A DNA stretch of 64,000 bases from CAXBBB01 sp963793245 (GTDB taxonomy: Bacteria; Bacteroidota; Rhodothermia; Rhodothermales; BA12): contig CAWBZG010000004.1 of the NCBI GenBank assembly GCA_963793245.1, forward strand, positions 1-64,000, given 5' to 3'. The translations under genes and the position numbers were made by a program. The notes beneath the pieces were generated by a model. The model made no database searches and was not told the origin of the DNA. It saw nothing but the letters and a program-made list of their open reading frames with translations. Positions 51,471-60,342 of the stretch are shown here, one piece after another; the first letter of the stretch is position 1, and each line of letters begins with the position of its first letter.

Positions 51471-52842
51471 ATGCCCGACGATCTGTTCGACCTCGCCGCC
51501 CGCGCCCGCACGACGGCGTCTGCTCCGCTCGCCGACCGGATGCGTCCGCGTACGCTCGACGAGTTCGCCGGTCAGTCGCACATCTTGGGGCCGGGCAAAC
51601 TGCTGCGTCGCGCCGTCGAAGCCGACCGGGTGACGAGCCTGCTGCTCTACGGTCCGCCGGGAACGGGGAAGACGACGCTCGCTCGCATCATCGCCCGGAG
51701 TACGGCCAAAAACTTCCTCGCGCTCAACGCCGTCCTCGCGGGCGTCAAAGACATCCGCGCTGCCATCGACGGTGCCCACGATCGGCTCAGGCTGCACGGA
51801 CAGCGGTCGATTCTGTTCGTCGACGAGGTGCACCGCTTCAACAAAGCGCAGCAGGACGCGCTGCTTCCGCACGTCGAGAATGGTACGGTGACGTTCGTCG
51901 GCGCGACGACCGAGAATCCGTATTTCGAGGTCAACAAAGCTTTGGTCAGCCGCAGCCGCGTCTTCGAGATGCAGTCGCTGACCGACGACGATCTGGCGGG
52001 CATCATCCGACGTGCCATCGCCAACGAAGAGCGGGGATACGGCTTGAAGAACGTCGCCATCGACGACGACGCGCTGGCTCACCTGGTCTCGACGGCCAAC
52101 GGCGACGCGCGTAGCTCTGCTCAACGCCCTCGAACTCGCCGCAGAGACGACGCCGCCGGACGATCAGGGCGCGGTCCGCATCACGCGCGAAGTCGCCGAG
52201 GACTCGATTCAGAAGCGGGCCGTCCTCTACGACAAGGAGGGCGATGCGCACTTCGACACGATCAGCGCCTTCATCAAGAGCCTGCGCGGGTCGGACGTCG
52301 ACGCCGCACTCTACTGGATGGCGCGGATGATCTATGCCGGAGAAGACCCGCGTTTCATCTTGCGCCGCATGCTGATTTTTGCCTGCGAAGACATCGGCAT
52401 GGCCGATCCGCGCGCGATGGAGCAGGCCGTCGCCGCAGCCCAAGCGTTCGACTACGTCGGCATGCCCGAAGGCCGGTTTCACCTGTCGCACCTGTGCCTG
52501 TACCTGGCGACGGCACCCAAGAGCAACTCGTCGTTTGCGCTTTTTGAGGCGCTCGCCTACGTCGAGAAGCAGGCGCAGCACGAGCCGCCCAACAAGCTCA
52601 AAGACGCGTCGCGCGACGGCGCCGGATTGGGGCACGGCAAGGGCTACAACTATCCGCACGCCTACCGCGACCACTACGTCGCCGAGCAGTATTTGCCGGA
52701 CGAGATGCAGGGAGTGTATTTCTACAATCCGTCCGAGATGGGCTACGAGCGCACCGTCCAAGCCCGCCTTGACGCCTTGCGCGACCGCGATACCGACGAA
52801 GGCATCGAAAAACGCGCCCACCGCTACGCCGACGACTCATGA
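51471..52842 (+). pseudogene. rarA: RarA/MgsA-type AAA+ ATPase (frameshifted)
   Basis: The first frame holds LADRMRPRTLDEFAGQSHIL, Walker A GPPGTGKTTLA (about residues 62-72), SILFVDEVHRFNKAQQDALLP (Walker B) and GATTENPYFEVN. At 52107-52110 the frame changes and RVALLNALELAAE continues through ALYWMARMIYAGEDPRF, CEDIGMADPRAM and GYNYPHAYRDHY to the stop at 52842. GCGCGC in place of GCGC would restore a single 458-residue protein of normal length. RarA acts at stalled replication forks. The following esterase gene overlaps the stop (ATGA). If real, the defect removes the C-terminal tetramerisation half. Confidence 0.88.
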
Positions 52843-53951
52843 TCCAACTCCTCACACTGCTCCTGCTCGCCGGATGTGCGCCGTCCAGCGATTCCCTCAC
52901 GCTGCGCATCGCGCTTCCATCCAGCACGCCCGACAGCGCTCGTGTCTACGTCGCCGGGACGTTTAACGGGTGGAATCCGGCTGATCCTGCGTTCGAGTTG
53001 GACCGCGAGGGTGACTCGGCGCAGATCACTTTTGCGTCGATGGATGCGGACGAGATCGCGTTCAAGTTTACACTGGGCAGTTGGGAAAGCGGCGAGACGC
53101 AGGGTGGCTTTGACGCGCCCAATCGCACCATCCGAATCGTGGGCGGGCCGCAGGTTTACGCGTCATCCGTCGAAGAGTGGCGCAGCGGCAGTGCCCGCCT
53201 GCCGTCGACGGCGAGCGCATCGGTGTCACTCATGGACTCGGCGTTTGCGATGCCGCAGTTGGAGCGTGCACGGCGTGTTCAGGTGTGGCTGCCGCCCGGT
53301 TACTCAGGCTCGGATCGGCGCTATCCAGTTCTCTACGTCCACGATGGGCAGAACGTGTTCGATGCCGCGACGACCTCATATGGCACCGAGTGGCGCCTGG
53401 ACGAAACGCTCGACAGCCTGCGCGCCCAGGTCATCGTCATCGCCGTCGATCACGGCTTCGACCGTCGCATGGACGAGTACAGCCCGTTCGCGAACGGCAC
53501 ATACGGTGGCGGAGAGGGGGAAGCCTACGTCGCGTTTCTCGCCGAAACCCTCAAACCGCACGTCGACGCGCGCTTTCGGACGCTGCCCGACCCCGAGCAT
53601 ACTGGCATTCTAGGCAGCAGCATGGGTGGCCTGATCTCGCTCTACGCTGGGCTGACGCGCCCCGACGTGTTCGGACGCGTCGGCGTGTTCTCTCCGTCGC
53701 TCTGGTTCGCCGAGGAGCAGATGCTGAACTTGGTCGACCGCGCCGATCTGTCTGGCTCGCGCCTCTACTTCGTCAGTGCAGAATCCGAAGGTCCGGGCAT
53801 TGTAGACACGCAACCGCGCATGGTCGACCGACTACAGACTGAGCACCCAGGCCTCTCGCTCGAAAGCTACCTGCGCTCCTACGGAGATCACAGCGAAGGC
53901 TTTTGGGCAGGCGAGTTCGCCCAAGCGTTTGAGTGGCTGTTCAGGGAGTAA
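52839..53951 (+). CDS. Lipoprotein esterase with N-terminal glycogen-binding-like (CBM48) domain
   Basis: The ATG at 52839 overlaps the rarA stop. The lipobox is LLLAGC (Cys about residue 13). Residues 20-95 form an early-set/CBM48-like domain (RVYVAGTFNGWNPADPAFELDREGD: quoted as YVAGTFNGWNPA, with the acidic FELDREG after it). From about 140 an esterase domain follows: WLPPGYSGSDRRYPVLYVHDGQN, VIVIAVDHG, the nucleophile GSSMGG (Ser about 265) and a histidine in YGDHSEGFW. The combination is common in Bacteroidota surface esterases of the enterochelin-esterase type, which may act on acylated polysaccharides. Target is not determined. Confidence 0.88.
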   Translation: MIQLLTLLLLAGCAPSSDSLTLRIALPSSTPDSARVYVAGTFNGWNPADPAFELDREGDSAQITFASMDADEIAFKFTLGSWESGETQGGFDAPNRTIRIVGGPQVYASSVEEWRSGSARLPSTASASVSLMDSAFAMPQLERARRVQVWLPPGYSGSDRRYPVLYVHDGQNVFDAATTSYGTEWRLDETLDSLRAQVIVIAVDHGFDRRMDEYSPFANGTYGGGEGEAYVAFLAETLKPHVDARFRTLPDPEHTGILGSSMGGLISLYAGLTRPDVFGRVGVFSPSLWFAEEQMLNLVDRADLSGSRLYFVSAESEGPGIVDTQPRMVDRLQTEHPGLSLESYLRSYGDHSEGFWAGEFAQAFEWLFRE

Positions 53952-53958
53952 CCACCAT

Positions 53959-55073
53959 TCACCACCTCCAGCGCCAGTGGACGTCGTAGAACGAGCCGTC
54001 GCGCAATTCTTCAACGTCCGTCGCGACAACCTCATTCCAGTCGCGCTCGGAACCGAGCACGGCCTCACGCTCTGGGTCGGGTGGTACGCCAAGCATGTGA
54101 ATCCGGTAGATGCCGACGGGGAGGTGGCCGTAATCGAATCGACTGCTCCACCATCCTCTCTCGTCTGGGAAAGAGTGATGCGATTGTATTAGGCGCCCCA
54201 AACCATCGTACACCTGGGTGATCACCATCCGGTCTCGTGTGGCTGGCATTCCGCTTCCCCTCGAACCTCCACCGCTGGCGTTGACGCTCGCAAGCGCGTC
54301 TTGATCGAACGAGAGACCGGTGTAGGGCGGCGGGTTTCGGTAGGCTGCAGGAGATCCTAGCGGAGGCGTCGTGGAAATAGCTCGCCACCCCTCTGGCCGC
54401 CACCGCCTGCCAGCCCTCCGACCTGATCTCCTCGGCGATCTGGTCTGCGTCCTCCTGTTTGACGAACAGGTAGGTGAACCTCAAACCTGAGCCTTCAAAA
54501 CCGCCTCGGCGAAGTACGCTTGGGCGGTTGGCTATCCGACTGAACGTGTCCTCCCATCCTGGCGGCCACAGATTCCCGAGCATTCCGGTGTGTGGCCATA
54601 CGTCGATCATCACATCCGGTAGCCCGCTCGCATGGAAAGAGGTCGATAGAAGAGAAGTCGGGTAGGTCGATTATCTCGATCTCGGCAACGTAGCGCGCCA
54701 GTCTTCCACTCGTCGGCAGTGAAAAAGGGTGTAGAATCCACTGCTGTGCTACCTCGCTGCGAGGAGGCAGGTAGATGGGACCGGGCGCATCCGAGCAGAC
54801 CACACGCGAGCCGCCCGAAGCGGATGTGACGCGCAGTTCGAGCGCGCAGGTGTCGTACCGACCTCCCAAAACGATTGCACTGTCCGTGGGATTCCGCATC
54901 GTGACGAGCACAAATGTCCGTGCGCCGCACATACGGTGAACACCTGGATCGCCATCACATACAGACTGCGACGTGTCGACTTCGACACTAATATCGATTC
55001 GGGACAGGTCGCCTAAATGCGGCTGCGCGGCGACCGGAGTCGCACAGACGAAGAGTAAGAGGAGTAGACGCAT
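53959..55073 (-). pseudogene. Decayed secreted protein with BsuPI-like domain and sorting-domain end
   Basis: The start at 55073 gives MRLLLLLFVCATPVAAQ (signal peptide). A domain follows that resembles the intracellular proteinase inhibitor BsuPI fold (FVLVTMRNPTDSAIVLGG, CALELRVTSASGGSRVVCSD). The first frame ends in nonsense after 54600. MMIDVWPHTGMLGNLWPPGW continues one frame over, and after 54370 a third frame ends in a Por-like sorting domain (RMVITQVYDGLGRLIQS, FDYGHLPVGIYRIHML). Two or more indels are required. It is convergent with the esterase gene, with seven bases between stops. The BsuPI assignment is tentative. Confidence 0.55.
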
Positions 55074-55103
55074 GACTCAAGATAGGTCACACATATACAA
55101 GCT

Positions 55104-55838
55104 CTAGATACCGCCCAGAGACTCCCAGCGAGGTAGCAGCAGCGAGGGCGCTGGAGGTCTGGAAGGAGAGGTCGACGCCGGGCGCGCCATAATCGTCGGC
55201 TCTTCGCGCGAGGACCTTCCGTCTGACGACTCGACGACTTCTGGATACGGGCTGAGAGGGCGGCGCTCGGCAGACGGGTGCGGAGCGGCAGCAGGCGGAC
55301 GCGGTGGCGACGGGCGAGCCGGTTCGGGCGTGCGCTGCGCCTGTGCGAACATCGGCTCGGGTGTCGGCGGTGGAGGAGCGGGTTGCGACGCGCCGGATGC
55401 CGTGATGCGAACGGCCATTTCGATGATTTCGCTGAACTCCTTCCACTTGAACGGCTTAGCGAGGTACAAGTCGAAACCTGCCCCCAGCAACCGCTGACGG
55501 TCTTCGGGCGACGAGTAGCCGGTCACCGCGATAATAGCGGTCGACTGATGGTGCGAAAGCTGTTTGATCGTCTGCATTACCTCGACGCCGTTCATCCGGT
55601 CGGCGAGGTTGATGTCGAGCAGGATCGTCTGATACGGGTGCGCCTGAGCCTGTTCGATGGCCTCACGGCCCGTCGAGGCGAAGTCGACGGCGTACTGGCG
55701 GCTCAGGAAGCGAACCTGCATCCGCCGCGTCATGTCGTGATCCTCGACTAGGAGGATCCGCGGCAGGATGGTGGGAGGCGTGGAGTCGGGCATGGGAGGG
55801 GCGCTTGCTGTCCGAGGTATCGGCAGGTCGGACGACAT
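55104..55838 (-). CDS. Response regulator receiver protein with proline-rich tail
   Basis: The ATG at 55838 (a TTG two codons upstream is less likely) starts a 244-residue protein. After 25 low-complexity residues comes a receiver domain: ILLVEDHDMTRRMQVRFL, phospho-acceptor Asp in ILLDINLADRMNGVEVMQ, Thr in AIIAVTGYSS and Lys in LYLAKPFKWKEF (about residues 26-146). The rest is proline/serine/arginine-rich without a DNA-binding or enzymatic domain, ending LLLPRWESLGG. It may act by protein contact, as in CheY-like or histidine-kinase-associated regulators. It lies upstream of the decayed secreted gene on the same strand. Confidence 0.85.
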   Translation of the reverse strand: MSSDLPIPRTASAPPMPDSTPPTILPRILLVEDHDMTRRMQVRFLSRQYAVDFASTGREAIEQAQAHPYQTILLDINLADRMNGVEVMQTIKQLSHHQSTAIIAVTGYSSPEDRQRLLGAGFDLYLAKPFKWKEFSEIIEMAVRITASGASQPAPPPPTPEPMFAQAQRTPEPARPSPPRPPAAAPHPSAERRPLSPYPEVVESSDGRSSREEPTIMARPASTSPSRPPAPSLLLPRWESLGGI

Positions 55839-55929
55839 CTTCAATCAAACAAAAATGACGCCGATAATTTTTTGAGACGAGGGCGCGGACGGGTTGAGCT
55901 AACGTACTGATAAAAGGAGGAAAAGCGTC

Positions 55930-58617
55930 TCAGCCGCCCCCGTTCCCTCCACCACCTCCGCGCGACGACCCCCGCCTACTGGGTGGCGGCGGAGGCACAC
56001 TCGTCGGCTCGGGAGTGGCGGTCGGCGTGCGGACCGGAACGGACTGAGGCGCAGGTGCAGCCGTCGGCGCGGGCGCTGGATCTAGGGGTTTCGGCTCGAC
56101 TTGGGCGGGCTGCGGCGTCGTTTCGGGCTGACGAGAAGGCACCTGTGTCACCGTTTCGGGCTGAGGTTGCCGCGTTGGGGACGAGGGTGCGCTGGCAGGC
56201 TGCACGGGTGTCGGATTGGCGTCGTCTCGGTAGCGGATCGTGCCGGTCCGTTCGGCGAAGGCGCGCGAGGAGTCCGAGTGGAAGCGGAGGGTGTCGCCGG
56301 TCAGTTGTTCGCGCTGGGCGTCCAACGAGTCCATCGCCAGACGTACGTCGTCGTTCCATCGGGCGCGGTCGGCGTCGCGTTCTTGGTAGCCGGGCGGCGC
56401 CTGGAAGCGGATGTCGGGGTCGAGGCTCAGCCCGGACTGTTGCACGTTGCGTGCGAAATCGCCGACGACGAACAGCGCGTTGTGTCCGCCCTGCCCCCAG
56501 TAGCTCGTCCGAAAGCTCAGCCGCCGGTCGTCGAATCCTACCCATGCGCCCATCACCAAATCCGGGTGCGCGGCAATGAACCAGCCGTCGGCGTTCTCCT
56601 GCGTCGTGCCTGTTTTGCCGGCCAGATCGCCCCGGATGCCCATCGACCTGAGTCGCTGCGCCGTGCCCTTGTCGACTACGTCGCGCATCATGTCGAGGAC
56701 GGCGTACGAGGTAGATGCTGGAAGCGCTCGCTGCTGCTGCGGGCCGAACTGGGCCAGCACGTTGCCCTCGCGGTCTTCGATGCGCGTCACGATGACGGGC
56801 GTCCGCCGGATGCCGCTGCTCGCCAGTGTGCCGTACGCGCCGACCATTTCGAGCAGCGTCACCTCGCTCGTACCCAGCGCCAGCGACGGAACGGCTCTCA
56901 GCGGCGACGTGATGCCTGCCTGCTGCGCCGTCCGCACGACTTCGCCCACGCCGACCTGGTCGATCAGGGCGGCGCTAATGGTGTTTTTGGAGTACGTCAG
57001 TCCGCTGCGCAGCGTGATGGCGGACCCACTCGCTCCGCCGCCCGAGTTGGCCGGTCGCCACGATCCGTAGCTGCGGACGGCATCGAGCACGCGGTCGTCG
57101 GGCGCGTAGCCCCAGTTGAGCGCGGCGGCGTAGACGAACGGCTTGAACGTCGACCCCGGTTGCCTGCGCGACTGGCTCGCCCGGTCGAACTGGCTCATCC
57201 GATAATCACGCCCACCGACGTAGGCGCGAACGTAGCCGGTTTCGGGTTCGATGGCCACGAACGAGGCTTCGAGCCGGGCCGTCTGCGCCTTGACCGAGTC
57301 GACGAACGCGTTATCGGCTTTGAGCATCAGCAGCGCTTGAGACTGAGATTCGCCATCGTCGCGCAACTGCTTGAAACGAGACGTCTGGCGCAGTGCCCGG
57401 TCGAGCGCTTCGGGGTGGCGCTGCCAGAAATAGGGAAACGTCCCCGCTGCGGGGTAGGACGAAGTCGACTGCGACAGCAAGCCAGCGGATCGTCGGCTCC
57501 ACTCGTACGCGGCGACGCGGTGTAGCTGCTCGCCCTCTACATCGATGGCGCGCTGGGCTACGTCTTGCAACCGCATGTCGAGCGTCGTGAAGATGCGCAG
57601 GCCGCCGGTGTAGAGGTCGCGGTTGTTGGCTTCGGCCCAGGCCTGCACCCACTGCTCGACGAAATCGGCGAAGTAGGGCGCCGGAGAATCGGCGGGGTCG
57701 GGCGTCGAGAAGTTGAGGCCTAGCGGAGACTCGGAAAAAGCGGCGACCTGGTTTGCATCGAGATAGCCGTATTTGCCCATCTGCGCCAGGACGGTCGCGC
57801 GGCGTTGGCGCGACTCTTCGGGATTTCGGATGGGATTGTAGTAGGTCGTCGCCTTGAGCGTGCCGACGAGCAGAGCAGCCTCGGGCGGCGAAAGGTCAGC
57901 GGCTGATTTGCCGAAATAGACCTGGGATGCCGCCTCGATTCCGAACGCGTTGTAGCCGAACGGGACCGTGTTCAGGTACATCTCGATGATCTCGGTCTTG
58001 GAGTAGGCCTCTTCGAGCCTGCGCGCTGTCATGATCTCGCGCAGCTTGCGTTCGATGCTGTCGTCTCGCCCGACGCCGGGAAACAGGTTGCGCGCCAGCT
58101 GCATCGTGATCGTCGATCCCCCTTGCGGATCGCCTCGCAGCGTCAGCCAAACCGACGAAGACAGGCGCCGCCAGTCGACGCCGTTGTGCTCGAAAAAGCG
58201 AAAGTCTTCGGTCGCGATCAGCGCGTTTGCGGCGTTCGGGCTGATGCGGTCGTAGCCGACCCACGTCCGGTTTTCGTCGTGGTAGCGTCCGATTTCTTCT
58301 CCCGACTCGGCGTAGGCAATCGATGCGAGTTGCATCGACGGGTTACGCAATTCGTAGAGATCGGGGACCTCGGTTTCGAGTAGCATCGCCCACATCCACA
58401 GTCCGCCCAGCGCGAGGATTGGGAGGGCGACGATGGTTACGGCCAGGATGACGAGCGCGCGTCGCAGCCGATTTTTGCGCTTCGGCTTGGACCTCTCGCT
58501 GCTAGGAGGCAACCCGGCAGCCGATGGACGCGGCGGAAGCGTCGGCGGCGGCAGCGCGGGGCCGGACGGAGGGCGTCCGTCGGAGCGAGGGTAGAGCGGA
58601 CGCGGCGTGTACGACAT
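55930..58617 (-). CDS. Class A penicillin-binding protein (PBP1A-like)
   Basis: This bifunctional peptidoglycan glycosyltransferase/transpeptidase has 895 residues. After a proline/basic cytoplasmic tail and one membrane helix (LVILAVTIVALPILALGGLWMW) comes the GT51 domain: ATEDFRFFEHNGVDWRRL, GGSTITMQLARNLFPG, RKLREIMTARRLEE and EIIEMYLNTVPFGYNAFG. The transpeptidase has SRRQPGSTFKPFVYAAAL (catalytic Ser of the SxxK motif), TYSKNTISAAL (SxN) and AGKTGTTQENADGWF (KTG). The C-terminus is a proline/threonine/glutamine-rich tail ending in serine, arginine and a glycine run. It is inner-membrane anchored with its active sites in the periplasm. Confidence 0.93.
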   Translation of the reverse strand: MSYTPRPLYPRSDGRPPSGPALPPPTLPPRPSAAGLPPSSERSKPKRKNRLRRALVILAVTIVALPILALGGLWMWAMLLETEVPDLYELRNPSMQLASIAYAESGEEIGRYHDENRTWVGYDRISPNAANALIATEDFRFFEHNGVDWRRLSSSVWLTLRGDPQGGSTITMQLARNLFPGVGRDDSIERKLREIMTARRLEEAYSKTEIIEMYLNTVPFGYNAFGIEAASQVYFGKSAADLSPPEAALLVGTLKATTYYNPIRNPEESRQRRATVLAQMGKYGYLDANQVAAFSESPLGLNFSTPDPADSPAPYFADFVEQWVQAWAEANNRDLYTGGLRIFTTLDMRLQDVAQRAIDVEGEQLHRVAAYEWSRRSAGLLSQSTSSYPAAGTFPYFWQRHPEALDRALRQTSRFKQLRDDGESQSQALLMLKADNAFVDSVKAQTARLEASFVAIEPETGYVRAYVGGRDYRMSQFDRASQSRRQPGSTFKPFVYAAALNWGYAPDDRVLDAVRSYGSWRPANSGGGASGSAITLRSGLTYSKNTISAALIDQVGVGEVVRTAQQAGITSPLRAVPSLALGTSEVTLLEMVGAYGTLASSGIRRTPVIVTRIEDREGNVLAQFGPQQQRALPASTSYAVLDMMRDVVDKGTAQRLRSMGIRGDLAGKTGTTQENADGWFIAAHPDLVMGAWVGFDDRRLSFRTSYWGQGGHNALFVVGDFARNVQQSGLSLDPDIRFQAPPGYQERDADRARWNDDVRLAMDSLDAQREQLTGDTLRFHSDSSRAFAERTGTIRYRDDANPTPVQPASAPSSPTRQPQPETVTQVPSRQPETTPQPAQVEPKPLDPAPAPTAAPAPQSVPVRTPTATPEPTSVPPPPPSRRGSSRGGGGGNGGG

Positions 58618-58763
58618 GACGAGGCAGTGGAACTGGGGCAGAGTACGGCGACGCGTCTGCCCCTGTTCGTCGTACGTGTCTCAGTCGTGCAACTTGAACG
58701 GCCCCGTGACGCTATAACGAGGCTCCGCTCCCACTGCGCCTGCGCTCGTCGCCGCGCCCCTTC

Positions 58764-59468
58764 ATGACTTCGTCTACCTACCAGCCCAGCACCGATTTCG
58801 GCGCGTTTCCGCCGGTCATCAAGAACCTCTTGATCATCAACGGGCTGTTCTTCCTGTTCAGCATGGTCCCGTCCACGCGCGACCTGCTCGTGCACTGGCT
58901 CGGCCTGTGGGCCGTCGGCCTGCCGGACGTCGTGCCCATCGTCAACGGTACGGGGCGGATCGTCGGCTCACAGGACGTGGGTTCGTTCTGGCCCTGGCAA
59001 CTGGTGTCGTACGGCTTCTTGCATGGCGGTTTTGGGCACATCCTTTTCAACATGCTGGCCCTGTGGCTCTTCGGCGTCGCTATCGAGCGGACGTGGGGAT
59101 CGAGGCGGTTTGCGTTCTACTACTTCTTTTGCCTGATCGGTGCCGGGCTGATTCAACTCGCCGTAATCACGCTGATCGATCCGACGCCCTATCCGACCAT
59201 CGGAGCGTCCGGTGCGGTCTTTGGCATTTTGCTGGCGTTCGGGATGATGTTTCCCGAGTCGGAGATCTACCTCTACTTCCTGTTTCCGATCAAAGCCAAG
59301 TATTTCGTGCTGCTTTATGGTGCGTTCGAGCTGTACTCCGGGTTCGCACGTCCCGGCTCGAATGTTGCCCACTTCGCGCACCTGGGCGGGATGCTGTTTG
59401 GGCTGATCTTGATTCTCTACTGGCGCGGCAAACTGCCGATCAAGCCGGGCAGTCGGTCGTACGTCTAG
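58764..59468 (+). CDS. Rhomboid intramembrane serine protease
   Basis: This 234-residue six-helix protein has GASGAVFG (Ser149), FAHLGGMLFG (His206) and LHGGFGHILFNMLALWLFG (about residues 86-104), the expected rhomboid set. It lies directly before a second rhomboid-like gene that lacks the catalytic residues, 18 bases on, and an EEP-fold gene. This trio is conserved in Bacteroidota. It is probably the active half of a rhomboid/pseudo-rhomboid pair. Confidence 0.92.
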   Translation: MTSSTYQPSTDFGAFPPVIKNLLIINGLFFLFSMVPSTRDLLVHWLGLWAVGLPDVVPIVNGTGRIVGSQDVGSFWPWQLVSYGFLHGGFGHILFNMLALWLFGVAIERTWGSRRFAFYYFFCLIGAGLIQLAVITLIDPTPYPTIGASGAVFGILLAFGMMFPESEIYLYFLFPIKAKYFVLLYGAFELYSGFARPGSNVAHFAHLGGMLFGLILILYWRGKLPIKPGSRSYV

Positions 59469-59486
59469 CACTAAATCCGCCTTGCG

Positions 59487-60338
59487 ATGAACCGCTTTCG
59501 TTTCTGGTACGACTCGCTGCCGCCCGTCCTGCGCGTCCTGATGCTCGTGCAGGTCGTCGTCTACCTGGTCAGCGTGCTGATCTTGCCGCTGATTCCGGGC
59601 GCGTTGGAGTTTGTGCGTAGCTACCTCGCCATTCCCGGAGGCTCGCCGCTCGATGCGCCTTGGACCGTCCTGACGTATGCCTTCGTCCACACGCGCGGCG
59701 GATTGGGCGGCTTTCTCGAAGTCGCGTTCAACGTCGCGTTTCTCTACTGGATCGGCGAGGAGCAGGAGCGGATGCTGGGCGGCGCGTGGGTGCTGACGGC
59801 GTGGGGATTGGGCGCGCTCGGCGGCGGATTGGTCGCGCTGGCGACAGGCCTGTACTACGAGGGATCGCAAGCCGCCATCCTCGGCCTGATCTTCGCGACG
59901 GCGATTCAGTTTCCCTACAAAACCATCGGTCTGCTGCTGCTGGGCGCCGTCCGGCTGCTGTGGGTCGGCGTGGGCCTGCTCGCGTTCGAGTTACTTGGTC
60001 CGCCGGGATACGTGTTCGCCGGAGTCGGAGGGGCGCTGGCAGGCGTAGCGATGGGCGCCCTAGCGTTGCGCGGATACCACCTGCACCACTGGGTCAAGGG
60101 CGCGATGGACGGTCCGGCGAGGTCGAATCCGCCGCCTTCGCGTGCGCGCACATCCGAGCCGGAACCAGAAGTGGCGTCAGGCTGGCGTGCGATGGGTGCT
60201 CGGCTGTCCGATCCGAAAGGCTCGCGCCGCCCCTCGCGTCAGGAAGTCGACCGGATCCTCGAAAAGATCAGCGACGAAGGCATGGACGCGTTGACCGACT
60301 CGGAACGTGAGGTTCTCGACGCGTACAGCAAGCGGTAG
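59487..60338 (+). CDS. Rhomboid-like pseudoprotease with C-terminal DUF6576-like tail
   Basis: This 283-residue protein has the rhomboid helix order (PWTVLTYAFVHTRGGLGGFLEVAFNVAFLYWIG, here marked by PWTVLTYAFVH and AFLYWIG). The catalytic GxSG is replaced by EGSQAAILG, and the second catalytic region reads GVGGALAGVAMG with no histidine. It is therefore predicted to be inactive. The last 35 residues (RPSRQEVDRILEKISDEGMD, then ALTDSEREVLDAYSKR) form the soluble DUF6576-like motif common to these paralogues. It may regulate or present substrates to the active rhomboid encoded just upstream. Confidence 0.85.
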   Translation: MNRFRFWYDSLPPVLRVLMLVQVVVYLVSVLILPLIPGALEFVRSYLAIPGGSPLDAPWTVLTYAFVHTRGGLGGFLEVAFNVAFLYWIGEEQERMLGGAWVLTAWGLGALGGGLVALATGLYYEGSQAAILGLIFATAIQFPYKTIGLLLLGAVRLLWVGVGLLAFELLGPPGYVFAGVGGALAGVAMGALALRGYHLHHWVKGAMDGPARSNPPPSRARTSEPEPEVASGWRAMGARLSDPKGSRRPSRQEVDRILEKISDEGMDALTDSEREVLDAYSKR

Positions 60339-60342
60339 GTTG

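Noticed and set aside
56101..57525. Rightward open frame of 474 codons opposite PBP1A
   Set aside because: Antisense to the transpeptidase motifs SxxK, SxN and KTG; no domain.
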